The notes under the pieces were generated by a model that saw only the letters and a list, made by a program, of their open reading frames with translations, made no database searches and was not told the DNA's origin. From Opitutus sp. GAS368 (lineage in GTDB: Bacteria > Verrucomicrobiota > Verrucomicrobiia > Opitutales > Opitutaceae): a stretch of 36,257 nucleotides of DNA. Below, in pieces: positions 26,750 to 36,100 of the stretch. Position numbers and translations under genes: made by a program. Position 1 is the first letter of the stretch, and each line of letters begins with the position of its first letter. The stretch covers positions 1 through 36,257 of the forward strand of contig CAMCHO010000025.1 in NCBI GenBank assembly GCA_945874455.1, read 5' to 3'.

Positions 26750-27748
26750 TCAGAGACGGAACAATCTCTGCGCGTTTGCGTAGAGCATTTTTCGTTCGGC
26801 GGTTTTGTTCGGTGCGTAGGCTCGAACTTGGGCGAGCTGCCGCGCGCCGGAGCACACGGCAACGTCCGCCGTGGGGTCGACGCAATCGCTGCCGAACATC
26901 AGTTTGTCCTGATGGCGAGCCAGGAAGGCGCGCGCGTGATCCGGGTCACGCTTAAAGGCGTTTTCACCGGAGCCGGCAGACAGGTCGCCGAACATGTTGG
27001 GGTAGTCGCTGAGATAGCGGTCGGTCAGGCCGCCCGGGGTTAATTTGCCGCGGGGATAGAGATTTCGCGGATCGTTGTCACAGGCCTTGTCGATGTTGGC
27101 CCACCACGTTTGCGCGTGGCCGATGAAGTTCACCTTGGGATACTTCTTCAACATCGTGTGGAAACGGTCGAAGCCCTGGTTGTAGCTGCCGACCTGCCAA
27201 TGCATCAAAATCGGCACGCGGTAGGCGTCGGCCAGTTCATAGAGTTTTTGCATTTCGGCCGAATCGCATTCGACGTTGAATTTTTGTTCACCGATGAGCA
27301 CTGCGCCGAGCTTGAGATATTTTTCGATGACCGCGGTGGCGTCGGCGAGATCGCTGACCTCGTTGGCACCGAAGACGAATTCGTCGGGGAAGGCTCGGAC
27401 GAAGGCGAGACAGTCCTCGTTACCGGTGATCGTACTTTCGAGACCGTTGGAGCGGCCGTTGATGGTCGAGGGGCGAAAGGCGTCGCGGCCGGATGGGAGT
27501 AAAATGGTCTTGGTGACGCCGAGGCCGAGTTGGTGAGCTCGGAGTTGGGCGTGAGTGCGGGCGGGAGAGATTTGACGGAAAGCGGCGTCCCGGACTCCGC
27601 CGTAGTTAGTGTGTTGGTGAATATCGATAATCGGCTCGGCGGTGGCGGGCGAGTGCGCGGGAGCGGCGGCGTGAGCGATGCCGGCGCCGGCGAGGGTGGC
27701 GGCAGAAAGGAGGAAGTCGCGACGGGAGAGGGGGCGGGGTGCGTTCAT
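26750..27748 (-). CDS. Tat-exported amidohydrolase (metal-dependent TIM-barrel hydrolase)
   Basis: A 332-residue amidohydrolase_2-type protein, counted from the ATG at 27748 (another in-frame ATG lies at 27775). A twin-arginine signal, SRRDFLLSAATLAGAGIAHA, sends the folded protein out of the cytoplasm. Likely metal ligands are the pair in DIHQHTNYGG, the His in ILMHWQVG, the His in NFIGHAQTWW and the Asp in LMFGSDCVD, in the right order for this barrel family. The substrate is unknown; relatives include decarboxylases and lactonases. It is divergent from the GMC oxidoreductase gene, 353 bp away, and may share regulation with it. Confidence 0.85.
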   Translation of the reverse strand: MNAPRPLSRRDFLLSAATLAGAGIAHAAAPAHSPATAEPIIDIHQHTNYGGVRDAAFRQISPARTHAQLRAHQLGLGVTKTILLPSGRDAFRPSTINGRSNGLESTITGNEDCLAFVRAFPDEFVFGANEVSDLADATAVIEKYLKLGAVLIGEQKFNVECDSAEMQKLYELADAYRVPILMHWQVGSYNQGFDRFHTMLKKYPKVNFIGHAQTWWANIDKACDNDPRNLYPRGKLTPGGLTDRYLSDYPNMFGDLSAGSGENAFKRDPDHARAFLARHQDKLMFGSDCVDPTADVAVCSGARQLAQVRAYAPNKTAERKMLYANAQRLFRL

Positions 27749-28101
27749 TAGCGAGAGTGTTGGCTGTAGAAGCATGAAATGGAAAGCGAAACGCGCGGGT
27801 GCGTGTCGGGGAGGGAATTCTCGCGCTGGATTGAGCCTGCTCGGTTCCTGCGTGCACCCTAATCTGCTGTCTATTTTTGTGCGCTTCGCGCAACCGCCGT
27901 TCCGTCAAAAACGCGGCGAAAAAAGTGTCCCGATTCGTGGGGCGCGTGAATTCTGCGGATGCCGCCAAACCAGCCGATACGCCCGTGGATGGGGCGCGAA
28001 AGGTCCGGGTTGCCACGCGACGATTCGGCGTGTTGAACCTCCGCGCTCCTCATCCCTCCGGTTCAATCGTCAGCAACTTCGACTCGGCAATAGATTTTCC
28101 C
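27749..28101. promoter_or_regulatory. Divergent intergenic region upstream of amidohydrolase and GMC genes
   Basis: This region of 353 bp must hold promoters for both divergent genes. The plus frame of the GMC gene is open back to 27877, but that extension is Arg/Ser-rich and unlike the family, so it is treated as non-coding. A 7-bp inverted repeat, TTGAACC at 28033-28039 and GGTTCAA at 28060-28066 (27 bp centre to centre), could be an operator. No clear -35/-10 pair was found. Confidence 0.35.
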
Positions 28102-29817
28102 ATGGCCACCATTCAAGGCGCAGGCACGAAACAAAACACCTACGATGCGATTGTCATCGGCTCGGGTATCAGCGGCGGTTGGGCCGCGAAGGAGCTGAGC
28201 GAAAAAGGCCTGAAGACCCTCGTGCTCGAACGGGGCCGCGATGTGAAACATGGCGACTACCCGACGGCGATGACGGAGAGCTGGGGATTTGAGGGCCGCA
28301 CCAAGATCTCGGCAGCGGACGGCGCCAAACAACTCAAGCAGGCGCGCACGGGCTACACGACGCACCCGGCGTCGGCGCACTGGTTCGTCAACGACGTTGA
28401 TAATCCCTATTCGGAAACCCAACGATTCGACTGGATGCGCGGCTATCACGTTGGCGGGCGATCGCTGCTCTGGGGGCGGCAATCCTATCGGTTGAGCGAT
28501 CTCGATTTTGAGGCCAACGCCAAGGATGGCATGTCGATCGACTGGCCGATCCGTTACGCCGACATCGCGCCGTGGTATGATTATGCCGAGCGCTTCGCTG
28601 GTATCAGCGGCAGCAAAGAAAATCTGGCGCATCTGCCGGACAGCCAGTTTCTGCCGCCGATGGAAATGAACTGCCTCGAGAAAGATGTGAAGCGTCGCAT
28701 CGCGGATGCTTTTGGCGGACGCCCGATGATCATTGGCCGAGTCGCCAACCTCACCAAGGAGCTCAATGGCCGCGGGAGTTGTCAGTATCGGAACCGCTGC
28801 ATCCGAGGCTGCCCTTATGGCGCGTATTTCAGCAGCAATGCGGCGACGCTGCCGGCCGGCTACGCGACGGGAAATCTCACGCTGCGGCCCTTCTCGATCG
28901 TCAACCAGATCATCTACGACCAGGACAAGGGACGGGCGACCGGCGTGCGGATCATCGATGCGGAGACGAATGAAGTCATCGAATATTATGCGAAGGTGAT
29001 TTTCTCGTGCGCGTCCGCCGTTGCCTCGACGTTCATCTTGATGAATTCGAAGTCGGAGCGTTTTCCGAACGGCCTCGGCAACGACAGCGGCGAGCTCGGG
29101 CACAATCTGATGGACCATCACTTCAAGGTGGGCGCGAGCGGGATTTCCGAAGGGTTTACCGACAAGTATTTTCGCGGTCAGCGCGCGAACGGCATCTACA
29201 TCCCGCGCTTCCGTAATCTGAATAAGGAAACGACGCGCAAGGACTACGTGCGGGGTTTTGGTTATCAGGGAAGTGCGAGTCGCCTCGATTGGGCGAGCAG
29301 CATCAAAGAGCTGAGCCACTTTGGCGGGAAATTTAAGGCCGATCTGATCGCGCCCGGCCCTTGGCGTTTCGGAATTGGTTCGTGGGGCGAGTGTCTGCCT
29401 TATCATGCCAACCGTCTTACGTTGAACCCGGCCCTCCGCGACAAATGGGGCCAGCCGACGGTCACGTTCGACTGTGGTTGGAAGGAAAACGAATACGCCA
29501 TGCGGAAAGACATGCAGGCCTCGGCGGTCGAGATGTTGGAGGCGTCGGGATTGAAGAACGTCACAGGCTTCGACGACGTGGTGAACAGTGCGCCGGGCAA
29601 CTGTATCCACGAGATGGGCACTGCGCGCATGGGCCGCGACCCCAAGACGTCGGTGCTGAACCAGTGGAACCAAGTCCATGCCGCGCCGAACGTCTTTGTC
29701 ACCGATGGCGCGTGCATGACCTCCGGCGCGTGCGTCAACCCCTCGCTCACCTACATGGCGCTCACGGCGCGGGCCTGTGACCACGCGGTCAGCGAGTTGA
29801 AGAAGAATAACCTCTAA
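28102..29817 (+). CDS. GMC-family FAD oxidoreductase, large subunit (candidate glycoside 3-dehydrogenase)
   Basis: A 571-residue GMC oxidoreductase starting at the ATG at 28102. The FAD-binding motif VIGSGISGGWAAKEL is at residues 18-32. The C-terminal signature has the catalytic pair H503 (CIHEMGTARMG) and N546 (CVNPSLTYM). A cysteine cluster C227-x5-C233-x3-C237, followed by PYGA, resembles the site that carries a 3Fe-4S cluster in the FAD-dependent glucose dehydrogenase of Burkholderia. There is no signal peptide of its own; it probably rides out with the Tat-signal subunit encoded 18 bp downstream. Family knowledge covers gluconate, sorbitol and glucoside-3 dehydrogenases. Given the neighbouring DUF1080 gene, C3 oxidation of glycosides is the favoured inference. 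Confidence 0.88.
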   Translation: MATIQGAGTKQNTYDAIVIGSGISGGWAAKELSEKGLKTLVLERGRDVKHGDYPTAMTESWGFEGRTKISAADGAKQLKQARTGYTTHPASAHWFVNDVDNPYSETQRFDWMRGYHVGGRSLLWGRQSYRLSDLDFEANAKDGMSIDWPIRYADIAPWYDYAERFAGISGSKENLAHLPDSQFLPPMEMNCLEKDVKRRIADAFGGRPMIIGRVANLTKELNGRGSCQYRNRCIRGCPYGAYFSSNAATLPAGYATGNLTLRPFSIVNQIIYDQDKGRATGVRIIDAETNEVIEYYAKVIFSCASAVASTFILMNSKSERFPNGLGNDSGELGHNLMDHHFKVGASGISEGFTDKYFRGQRANGIYIPRFRNLNKETTRKDYVRGFGYQGSASRLDWASSIKELSHFGGKFKADLIAPGPWRFGIGSWGECLPYHANRLTLNPALRDKWGQPTVTFDCGWKENEYAMRKDMQASAVEMLEASGLKNVTGFDDVVNSAPGNCIHEMGTARMGRDPKTSVLNQWNQVHAAPNVFVTDGACMTSGACVNPSLTYMALTARACDHAVSELKKNNL

Positions 29818-29835
29818 GCCGAAGAAATCCGGACC

Positions 29836-30435
29836 ATGAATCTCTCCGCTCCCTTTGAATCGACCGAGGCGCGTGCCCTGACCCGCCGTGAGGCCATCCA
29901 GCGCGCGACCTTGTTTCTCGGCGTCGCGCTGTCGCCGTCGTTGCTGACCAGCGTCATGCAGGCCGCGACGCCCCTCGGGGGCGTGAATGCGAAGCCCGTT
30001 TACCTCTCGGCGCAGCAGTTCGCAATCGCCGGCGCCGTGGCGGAACGCATCCTTCCACGCACCGATACGCCGGGTGCACGCGACGTGGGCGTGCCGGCTT
30101 TTATTGATCTCATGTTCGGTAAATATCTCGCGGCGTCGGACAGGCAGGTCGTGGCGACAGGCCTGGCAGAAGTCGAGGCGGCCAGCGTCGCCGCGCACAA
30201 GAAGAGTTTTCTCCAACTGACGGACGCGCAGCAGGACGCCTTGCTGACAACGCTGGCCGAGGCCTCGAAGACTAAGGTCCGAACGTTTTTCCATCAGTTC
30301 AAAGAGCTGACGGTACTCGGGTATTTCACGTCGGAAACGGTCGGGAAAACGGTGCTGCACTATGATCCGGTGCCTGGGCGTTTCGATGCGTGCATCCCGC
30401 TGGCCGAGGTCGGCAACAGGGCTTGGACCAAGTAA
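29836..30435 (+). CDS. Gluconate 2-dehydrogenase subunit 3-like protein (Tat-signal small subunit)
   Basis: A 199-residue protein with a twin-arginine signal (LTRREAIQRATLFLGVALSP, R17-R18). The body is typical of the gluconate 2-dehydrogenase subunit 3 family: AIAGAVAERILPRTDTPGAR, a VPAFIDLMFGKYL helix, and a C-terminal KELTVLGYFTSE stretch. Such subunits are required for export and stability of the GMC subunit, which lacks a signal. It starts 18 bp after the GMC stop, so they form one operon. A cytochrome c subunit, common in these dehydrogenases, is absent from the window. Confidence 0.88.
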   Translation: MNLSAPFESTEARALTRREAIQRATLFLGVALSPSLLTSVMQAATPLGGVNAKPVYLSAQQFAIAGAVAERILPRTDTPGARDVGVPAFIDLMFGKYLAASDRQVVATGLAEVEAASVAAHKKSFLQLTDAQQDALLTTLAEASKTKVRTFFHQFKELTVLGYFTSETVGKTVLHYDPVPGRFDACIPLAEVGNRAWTK

Positions 30436-30501
30436 GTGACCTCCCGACCGACGCTCTCCAATTCGAATAAATTGTTACGGCTCAACCCGCCAACGTTCCC
30501 T

Positions 30502-31797
30502 ATGAAAATCCTCACCCCCTTCATTTTTGGCTGCGCCTCGCTCTGCGTGGTGACGAGCCAAGCGCAAACCGCACCGGCGACCAAGGCGGCGTCTGGCATC
30601 GCAGCCGAAAGCAATTTTGCGCTGCCGGCGACTGACGATGGCTTGGCGGGCACGGGGCCGATTCGCCGCTACGACTGGTTTCAGAAACTCTGGACGGAAA
30701 AACGCAGTGGATGGGCGAAGCGGGTGAAGCAAGATCAGGATGGCGTCGTGTTTCTCGGCGACTCGATCACCCAAGGTTGGGCGGCCAATCTAAACCAGCT
30801 TTTCCCCGGAATTAGGACCATCAATCGCGGCATCAGCGGCGACACGACCCGCGGCGTGCTGCTCCGCTTGCAGGAGGACGTTATTGCGCTGAAGCCTCGG
30901 GGCATTGTGTTGCTGATTGGTACGAACGATCTCGAGGAAGCTGCGGCGCCAGAATCCACGGCGAGCAATCTCAAGCTGATCCTGGCGGCGCTGAAAGCGC
31001 ACAACCCCGCGATGCCGGTCGTGCTGTGCAATGTGTTTCCGAGTTCGGCGACGAAGAAGCGTCCGGCCGACCAGATTAAAAAGATCAATCAGCTCTGTTA
31101 TGCGCTGCTGAAGGATGAGCCCCAGGTCACCCTAGTGGACACGTGGTCGTTGTTCGCCAACGCGCAGGGCGACGCGAAGCCCGAGGAGTTTCCCGATCTG
31201 CTTCATCCGAATTCGGCGGGGTACATTAAATTGTCCGCCGCATTGCGGCCGATCATGGAAACTGTCGGGCTCGCACCGGCGTGGCCCGATGATTTTTCGC
31301 CCGAGCCTGGATTCGAGAGTCTGTTTAACGGCCGCGATCTGACCGGCTGGGGCTATTTGGATAAGCCGGCCTTTGACGGTAAGACGGTGAGCGACGATGG
31401 TCGGTTTGCCGTGCGCAATGGCCGGCTGATCGTCACGGTGGCGCGTGAGGAACGGGCTCACCGGAAGCTCATGACGACCCGGGAATTCCCGAAAGACTTC
31501 GTGTTGAAAATGGAGTTCCGGGCGAGTCCCAACGCCGACAGCGGAGTCTTCGTGCGTGAGCCGCAACTCCAGATGCGCGACTTTCCGATCGCGGGGCCGT
31601 GGCTCACCTTGAAGCACTATCGACCGCTGGATTGGAATGAGATCGTGATCACGGTGCGGGGCGGCCTCGCCCGCGCGACGTGCAACGGGGAGGTGCTCGT
31701 CGATGCGTTTACGGTGCCGGCCACGGGTCCGATCGGAGTCGAGAGCGACCACGGCCAGATCGAATATCGGCGGATTCGCGTCCAAGAATCCCGTTGA
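30502..31797 (+). CDS. SGNH hydrolase - DUF1080 (3-keto-disaccharide hydrolase) fusion, exported
   Basis: A 431-residue exported protein with signal peptide KILTPFIFGCASLCVVTSQA. Residues about 60-255 are an SGNH/GDSL hydrolase with block I G-D-S88-I-T, block III G-T-N142-D and block V D232-L-L-H235, so the Ser-Asp-His site is complete. Residues about 270-431 are a DUF1080 domain (FESLFNGRDLTGWGY ... NADSGVFVR ... LDWNEIVITV), a concanavalin-like fold linked to 3-keto-glycoside hydrolysis in Bacteroides. The ATG at 30502 begins the signal peptide; the open frame back to 30436 gives no better start. It follows the subunit-3 gene by 66 bp. The fusion suggests combined deacylation and keto-sugar cleavage. 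Confidence 0.88.
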   Translation: MKILTPFIFGCASLCVVTSQAQTAPATKAASGIAAESNFALPATDDGLAGTGPIRRYDWFQKLWTEKRSGWAKRVKQDQDGVVFLGDSITQGWAANLNQLFPGIRTINRGISGDTTRGVLLRLQEDVIALKPRGIVLLIGTNDLEEAAAPESTASNLKLILAALKAHNPAMPVVLCNVFPSSATKKRPADQIKKINQLCYALLKDEPQVTLVDTWSLFANAQGDAKPEEFPDLLHPNSAGYIKLSAALRPIMETVGLAPAWPDDFSPEPGFESLFNGRDLTGWGYLDKPAFDGKTVSDDGRFAVRNGRLIVTVAREERAHRKLMTTREFPKDFVLKMEFRASPNADSGVFVREPQLQMRDFPIAGPWLTLKHYRPLDWNEIVITVRGGLARATCNGEVLVDAFTVPATGPIGVESDHGQIEYRRIRVQESR

Positions 31798-31831
31798 GTT
31801 TCGCCGACCGGCTCATCTGCTGATCGCCTCT

Positions 31832-32086
31832 ATGGATACACCACCGAATCACCGCACGATGGCGGAATATTTTATGAAAGGTATTGCCGACGGCTCCGTC
31901 GGGGCTGCCGAAGTCATCGCGTGGGCTGACGAAGTCGTCGTCGCGGCGGCTAAGACGGAGGATTGGATGATCGAGATTTCCTCGTCGAATCCGGACGACC
32001 ACACGGGGGTGCTGCATCATTTGCATGCGGTGCAGGGCGAAATCCAGCCGGAATTGCTCGCGGCGTTGCTGGCTCGGAAGGGTTGA
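31832..32086 (+). CDS. Small protein of unknown function
   Basis: An 84-residue acidic, mostly helical, soluble protein beginning MDTPPNHRTMAEYFMKGIAD. The frame is open upstream to 31703, but that part overlaps the preceding gene, and the ATG at 31832 is a natural start 34 bp after its stop. There are no cysteines, signal or membrane segments. No family is recognised. It may be the last gene of the GMC operon. Confidence 0.55.
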   Translation: MDTPPNHRTMAEYFMKGIADGSVGAAEVIAWADEVVVAAAKTEDWMIEISSSNPDDHTGVLHHLHAVQGEIQPELLAALLARKG

Positions 32087-32435
32087 AATCACGTGTGTTC
32101 AAGAAGCGCCGCAGGACGGTCTTTTTGCGGCCTGCTTTGAGGCGATTTCGCAAGTGATAATCGCCTGCCAGCAGACGCCGGCCACGCCTACCGCTGCGCC
32201 TGTTAAGTTCATCTTGAACGCGAATGCGCTGAGTCCGGCGTGGCGGCGATAAATCACGCGGGTACGGCGTTGGCGAGGTGGCTACTGCGAAGGAAGGCGA
32301 GGTCGCGGTGGAGGGGCGCGGGTGCAGAAATGCGGAGAACGAAGGGGGCTGAGTGTGGTCGCGGATGAGCGGTGCGCGACTCCCTGGCCACACGTGGGCT
32401 TGCGAGGCCCAACAGAGCGGACTTCTTTACTCAGC
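32087..32435. other. Intergenic stretch, nothing recognised
   Basis: This gap of 349 bp contains one weak hairpin (GCCGCA at 32108-32113 pairing with TGCGGC at 32126-32131, no T-tract after it). I see no promoter, RNA gene or credible reading frame. The frame of the next gene stays open back to 32322, so its start could lie earlier. Confidence 0.5.
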
Positions 32436-32990
32436 ATGCTACGGCACAAAATAAATCCCGGCCTCGAGGTGCGACTGCTGCAGCCCGAGCACGCGGCGGA
32501 GCTGTTTGCGCTGGTTGATGCCAACCGCGCAGCTTTACGTGAGTGGCTGCCGTGGGTTGATGCGACGTGCAAGGTGGGCGACTCGGAGAAATTTATCGCG
32601 GAAGCGTTGCGGGAACGGACGGCGACCCGGGCGTACCAGGCCGGGATTTGGTCGATGGGCGCGTTGGTCGGTGGAATTGGCCACAATCGTATCGACGCGG
32701 CGGCGCGGGTGGCGTTTCCCGGTTGGTGGCTCGTGCCGGCGGCGCAGGGGCAGGGTCTGATGACGCCGTGTTGTCAGGTCGTATTTGCGCACGCGTTCAC
32801 CCAGTTGCTCGTCACGCGGATTGTTGTGGGTGTGGCGATGGGCAATGCTCGCGGGCAGGCGATTGTAAAGCGCCTGGGATTTAAACAGATTAGCACGTTA
32901 AAAAACGCCGAGGTACTGGGTAATCGGAGTGTGGATCACTTTATTTACAGTTTGGTCCCGGGCCAAGCGCAGCCGAGTGCGAGGCGCTAG
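32436..32990 (+). CDS. GNAT N-acetyltransferase, RimJ/RimL type
   Basis: A 184-residue acetyltransferase of the ribosomal-protein-serine/alanine type. It has an N-terminal LEVRLLQPEHAAELFALVDAN, a central GWWLVPAAQGQGLMT acetyl-CoA loop (Q-G-Q-G matching the R/Q-x-x-G-x-G/A motif) and a C-terminal NARGQAIVKRLGFKQ segment. It transfers acetyl groups to N-termini or small molecules; the substrate is unknown. It is not clearly linked to its neighbours. The ATG at 32436 fits the start of the fold. Confidence 0.82.
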   Translation: MLRHKINPGLEVRLLQPEHAAELFALVDANRAALREWLPWVDATCKVGDSEKFIAEALRERTATRAYQAGIWSMGALVGGIGHNRIDAAARVAFPGWWLVPAAQGQGLMTPCCQVVFAHAFTQLLVTRIVVGVAMGNARGQAIVKRLGFKQISTLKNAEVLGNRSVDHFIYSLVPGQAQPSARR

Positions 32991-33158
32991 TGCGGGGAAA
33001 CGCGGACGAGCCGATGGTTCACACCTGATCCCTTCGACTCGTTCCACCGGTCGACGTCGGCTTAAGCGGTAACCTTTTCTAGCTCGCCGCCGCAAACACA
33101 GGTGTTGTTCTCAGCTCAGACGCTGCGGGCAATCTCGATCCGTAAAGGCGCCTCGCCC

Positions 33159-36100
33159 ATGAACTCAACCATCGCGACCGGCATCGATCCGGCACACCTC
33201 ACCCCTCCGTTAAGTTTGAAATCAGGTTGTTACCGACCGATGTCCTTCAACGCCCGCGGCGTGTTTCAACGGGGAGTGGCGCGGATCGGTCTCGCCGTCA
33301 TCTGCGCACTCGGCATCGGCGTTTCCTTACGAGCGCAGTCGCCGGCCACAGGGAGGATCATCGGTCGGATCTTCAATCCGGCTACCCAGGAATACGTGAG
33401 ACATGCGGAGATTGCGGTCGACGGTACAAACCTCACGACCGTGTCCGGCGACGATGGCTCCTATGTCCTTTCCAATATTCCGGCCGGAAACGTAAGCGTA
33501 TCGGTCACCTACACGGGTTACGATCGGGCGAGCAGCCAAGTCGTGCTCCCGGCCGGTCAAACGGCGACGCGTGATTTTGAACTCAAGGGTTCGACCTATC
33601 GCACCGGAACCTCGACCGTCGGCGACAGTGTGATCACGCTCGCGAAATTCGAGGTCTCAAGCGAACGCGAGGGCAATGCCAAGGCGATCATGGAACAGCG
33701 TGCGGCGCTGAACATGAAGAACGTCGTGGCGTCGGACAATTTCGGCGACGTCACGGGTGGAAACATCGGTGAGTTCATGAAGTATGTGCCCGGCATCGTC
33801 ATTGATTATAACAACGCTGACGCCCGCGCCGTGCGCATCAGCGGCCTCGATCCGAAATACGCGGCGGTGAGTATCGATGGGATGCGCATGGCCACCGCGG
33901 CGTCGGCCTCGTTCGGCGCCACTTCGCGGCAGTTCGAATTCGAGCAGGCCTCCATCACCAGCATTGAGTCCATCGAGGTGAACAAGACGTCGACCGCGAG
34001 CATGGATGCCGACGCGCCGGCCGGCACGATGAACCTGCGGAGCAAAAATGCCTTCGAGCGCCGAGGCCGCGAGATCACCGTGCAGGCTAGCGTTACGGCG
34101 AACCCCTACGAATTCACCCTCGCCCGCACGCCGAGCCCGGGCGATGGCGCGCACCGCAAGATTCGTCCCGGTCTGCTCTTCACCTTTGCGGATTCGTTTG
34201 CCGGGCGCTTCGGTATCCAGCTCAGCCTTTCGGCGAATAGTCTTTTCAACGAGCAGGTCGCGTTGGTCCAGGCCATCGACAACAGCCTCGCCGCGCGAGG
34301 CCCGGTCATCAATCTGCTCACGTTTCGCGATAATCCGAAGATCACGACTCGCGCCGCGTTCGGGCTGAATCTCGATTACAAATTCACGCCGCACTTGGTT
34401 TTTTCTCTGCGCACGGCCGGCTCTCATCTGAACGACGAGATCAATGCGCGCACGCTGACGTTCCGCGCCGCCACCGCCCAGATCGATCCCTCCTCGACGC
34501 TGACTTACCTGCTGGCCCAGCCCACTGCGAACATCAACACGAGGCTCGAGCAAAATATCGGCCACAGCCACAAATTCAACGAAACAGCCACGTATACACC
34601 TAAGCTCGAATACAAGCTCAACGACATCGTGGTCACCGCCAGCGGTGGCTATTCGCGCAGCAAGACGCACTACGAGGACCTTCGCTCCGGCTACTTCACC
34701 GCCGCGATTAACCGGCTCACGCGCATGAGCTGGAGTGCGCACCGGAGCAGTCCGACGTCGACCGACTGGCAGCTGACTCAATTGTCCGGACCGGCCTGGT
34801 CCGATCTCGCGAACTACAACCGCGGCGACGCCAACCCCAACAATATCGGCAGCTCCGCCCGCATCGGGAAGAGCCAGGTGTTTCTCGGCTACCTTGATGC
34901 GAAGAAGACGTTCACCCTCGGCTTGCCGATCACCCTCCAGGCTGGCGTGAAAACCCGCCTGACAACCTACGATCTCAATCGGACCGGTGCGCTCACCTGG
35001 ACGTACGTCGGCCCGAGCGGAAACCAGCTCAACTCCGCCACGGTCATGATTCCCCACACGACGCCGGGGCTGTTCGACTCGAAACAGGGCGACAACATCG
35101 CGACGATGAACATCCCGATCCCGAACGACACCGAGATGCTGAAACTGTACCGGGCGCATCCGGAGTATTTCGTCGAGAACACTTATGGGAATTTTGTCAT
35201 CGACCGGACCACTGGGCGCGGGATCAAGGAGCAGATCGACGGCCGTTATGTCGAAGCGAACACTCGCTGGAAGCAGCTGCGGTTGAATCTCGGAGTCCGC
35301 GAAGAGCGCACCCGCACACTCGGGCAAGTGTTCGACGTGCTCCCCACGGCGCTGGTGCGGGCCGCCGGCTTTACTGCGAACACCATTCCCTATCTCACGT
35401 ATCAGTATCGCAACTTCGAGCGGCGTAAAAAATACGGCGGCTACGAAAATCTCTTTTTCAGCGGTGGGGCAAAATATGCGCTGACGAAAAACCTGAATCT
35501 GCAGCTCGCCGCGAGCCAGTCGATCGGTCGGCCCGATTACAACAACCTTGCGGGTATCATCACCGTCAACGACACAAACTTCACTGTCGCGATTCCCAAC
35601 CCGGACCTAAAACCCGAGACGTCGGACAAATACTTTGCGAGCGTGCAATACTTCATCGAGCCGGCTGGCACCGTGACCGTCTCGGCCTATGAGCTCTCCG
35701 TGAAAAACATGGGCACGGCCAATACCCAAGTGTCGGCGGAAGCCGCCGGTTACGGCGACGACCCGGACTATGTCGGCTATCGGTTTTTGCAGCCCACGAA
35801 TCTTGACGGCATTCGCAAAATCAAAGGGGTCGAGGTTGAATACAGTCAGCAGCTCGTATTCCTGCCCGGTTTCGCGCGCGGTTTGAGTGTTTTCGGTTCC
35901 GTCTCCCGCGCGGCTCCCGATATCCGGCTCACGGCGGTGGTACCGAAAGCGGTCAACGGCGGCATCCGTTTCAGCAACCATAAGTTCAACCTGCAGCTGC
36001 GCTCGACGTGGGCCTCGGCGCGGATTACGTCGATTGGTGCCACGCAGACCCAGTGGCAATATGAACGGCTGATGTTCGACGTGAGCGGTGGCTATAAACT

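Noticed and set aside
27877-28101. N-terminal extension of the GMC oxidoreductase
   Set aside because: The extra residues are Arg/Ser-rich, precede the FAD motif by far more than is usual, and the ATG at 28102 gives a normal family length.
28063-30360. 765-codon minus-strand frame opposite the GMC operon
   Set aside because: It spans two clear genes on the other strand, is rich in Arg/His, and has no domain or signal.
33657-35327. 556-codon minus-strand frame inside the TonB receptor gene
   Set aside because: It lies wholly within an intact receptor coding sequence and has shadow composition.
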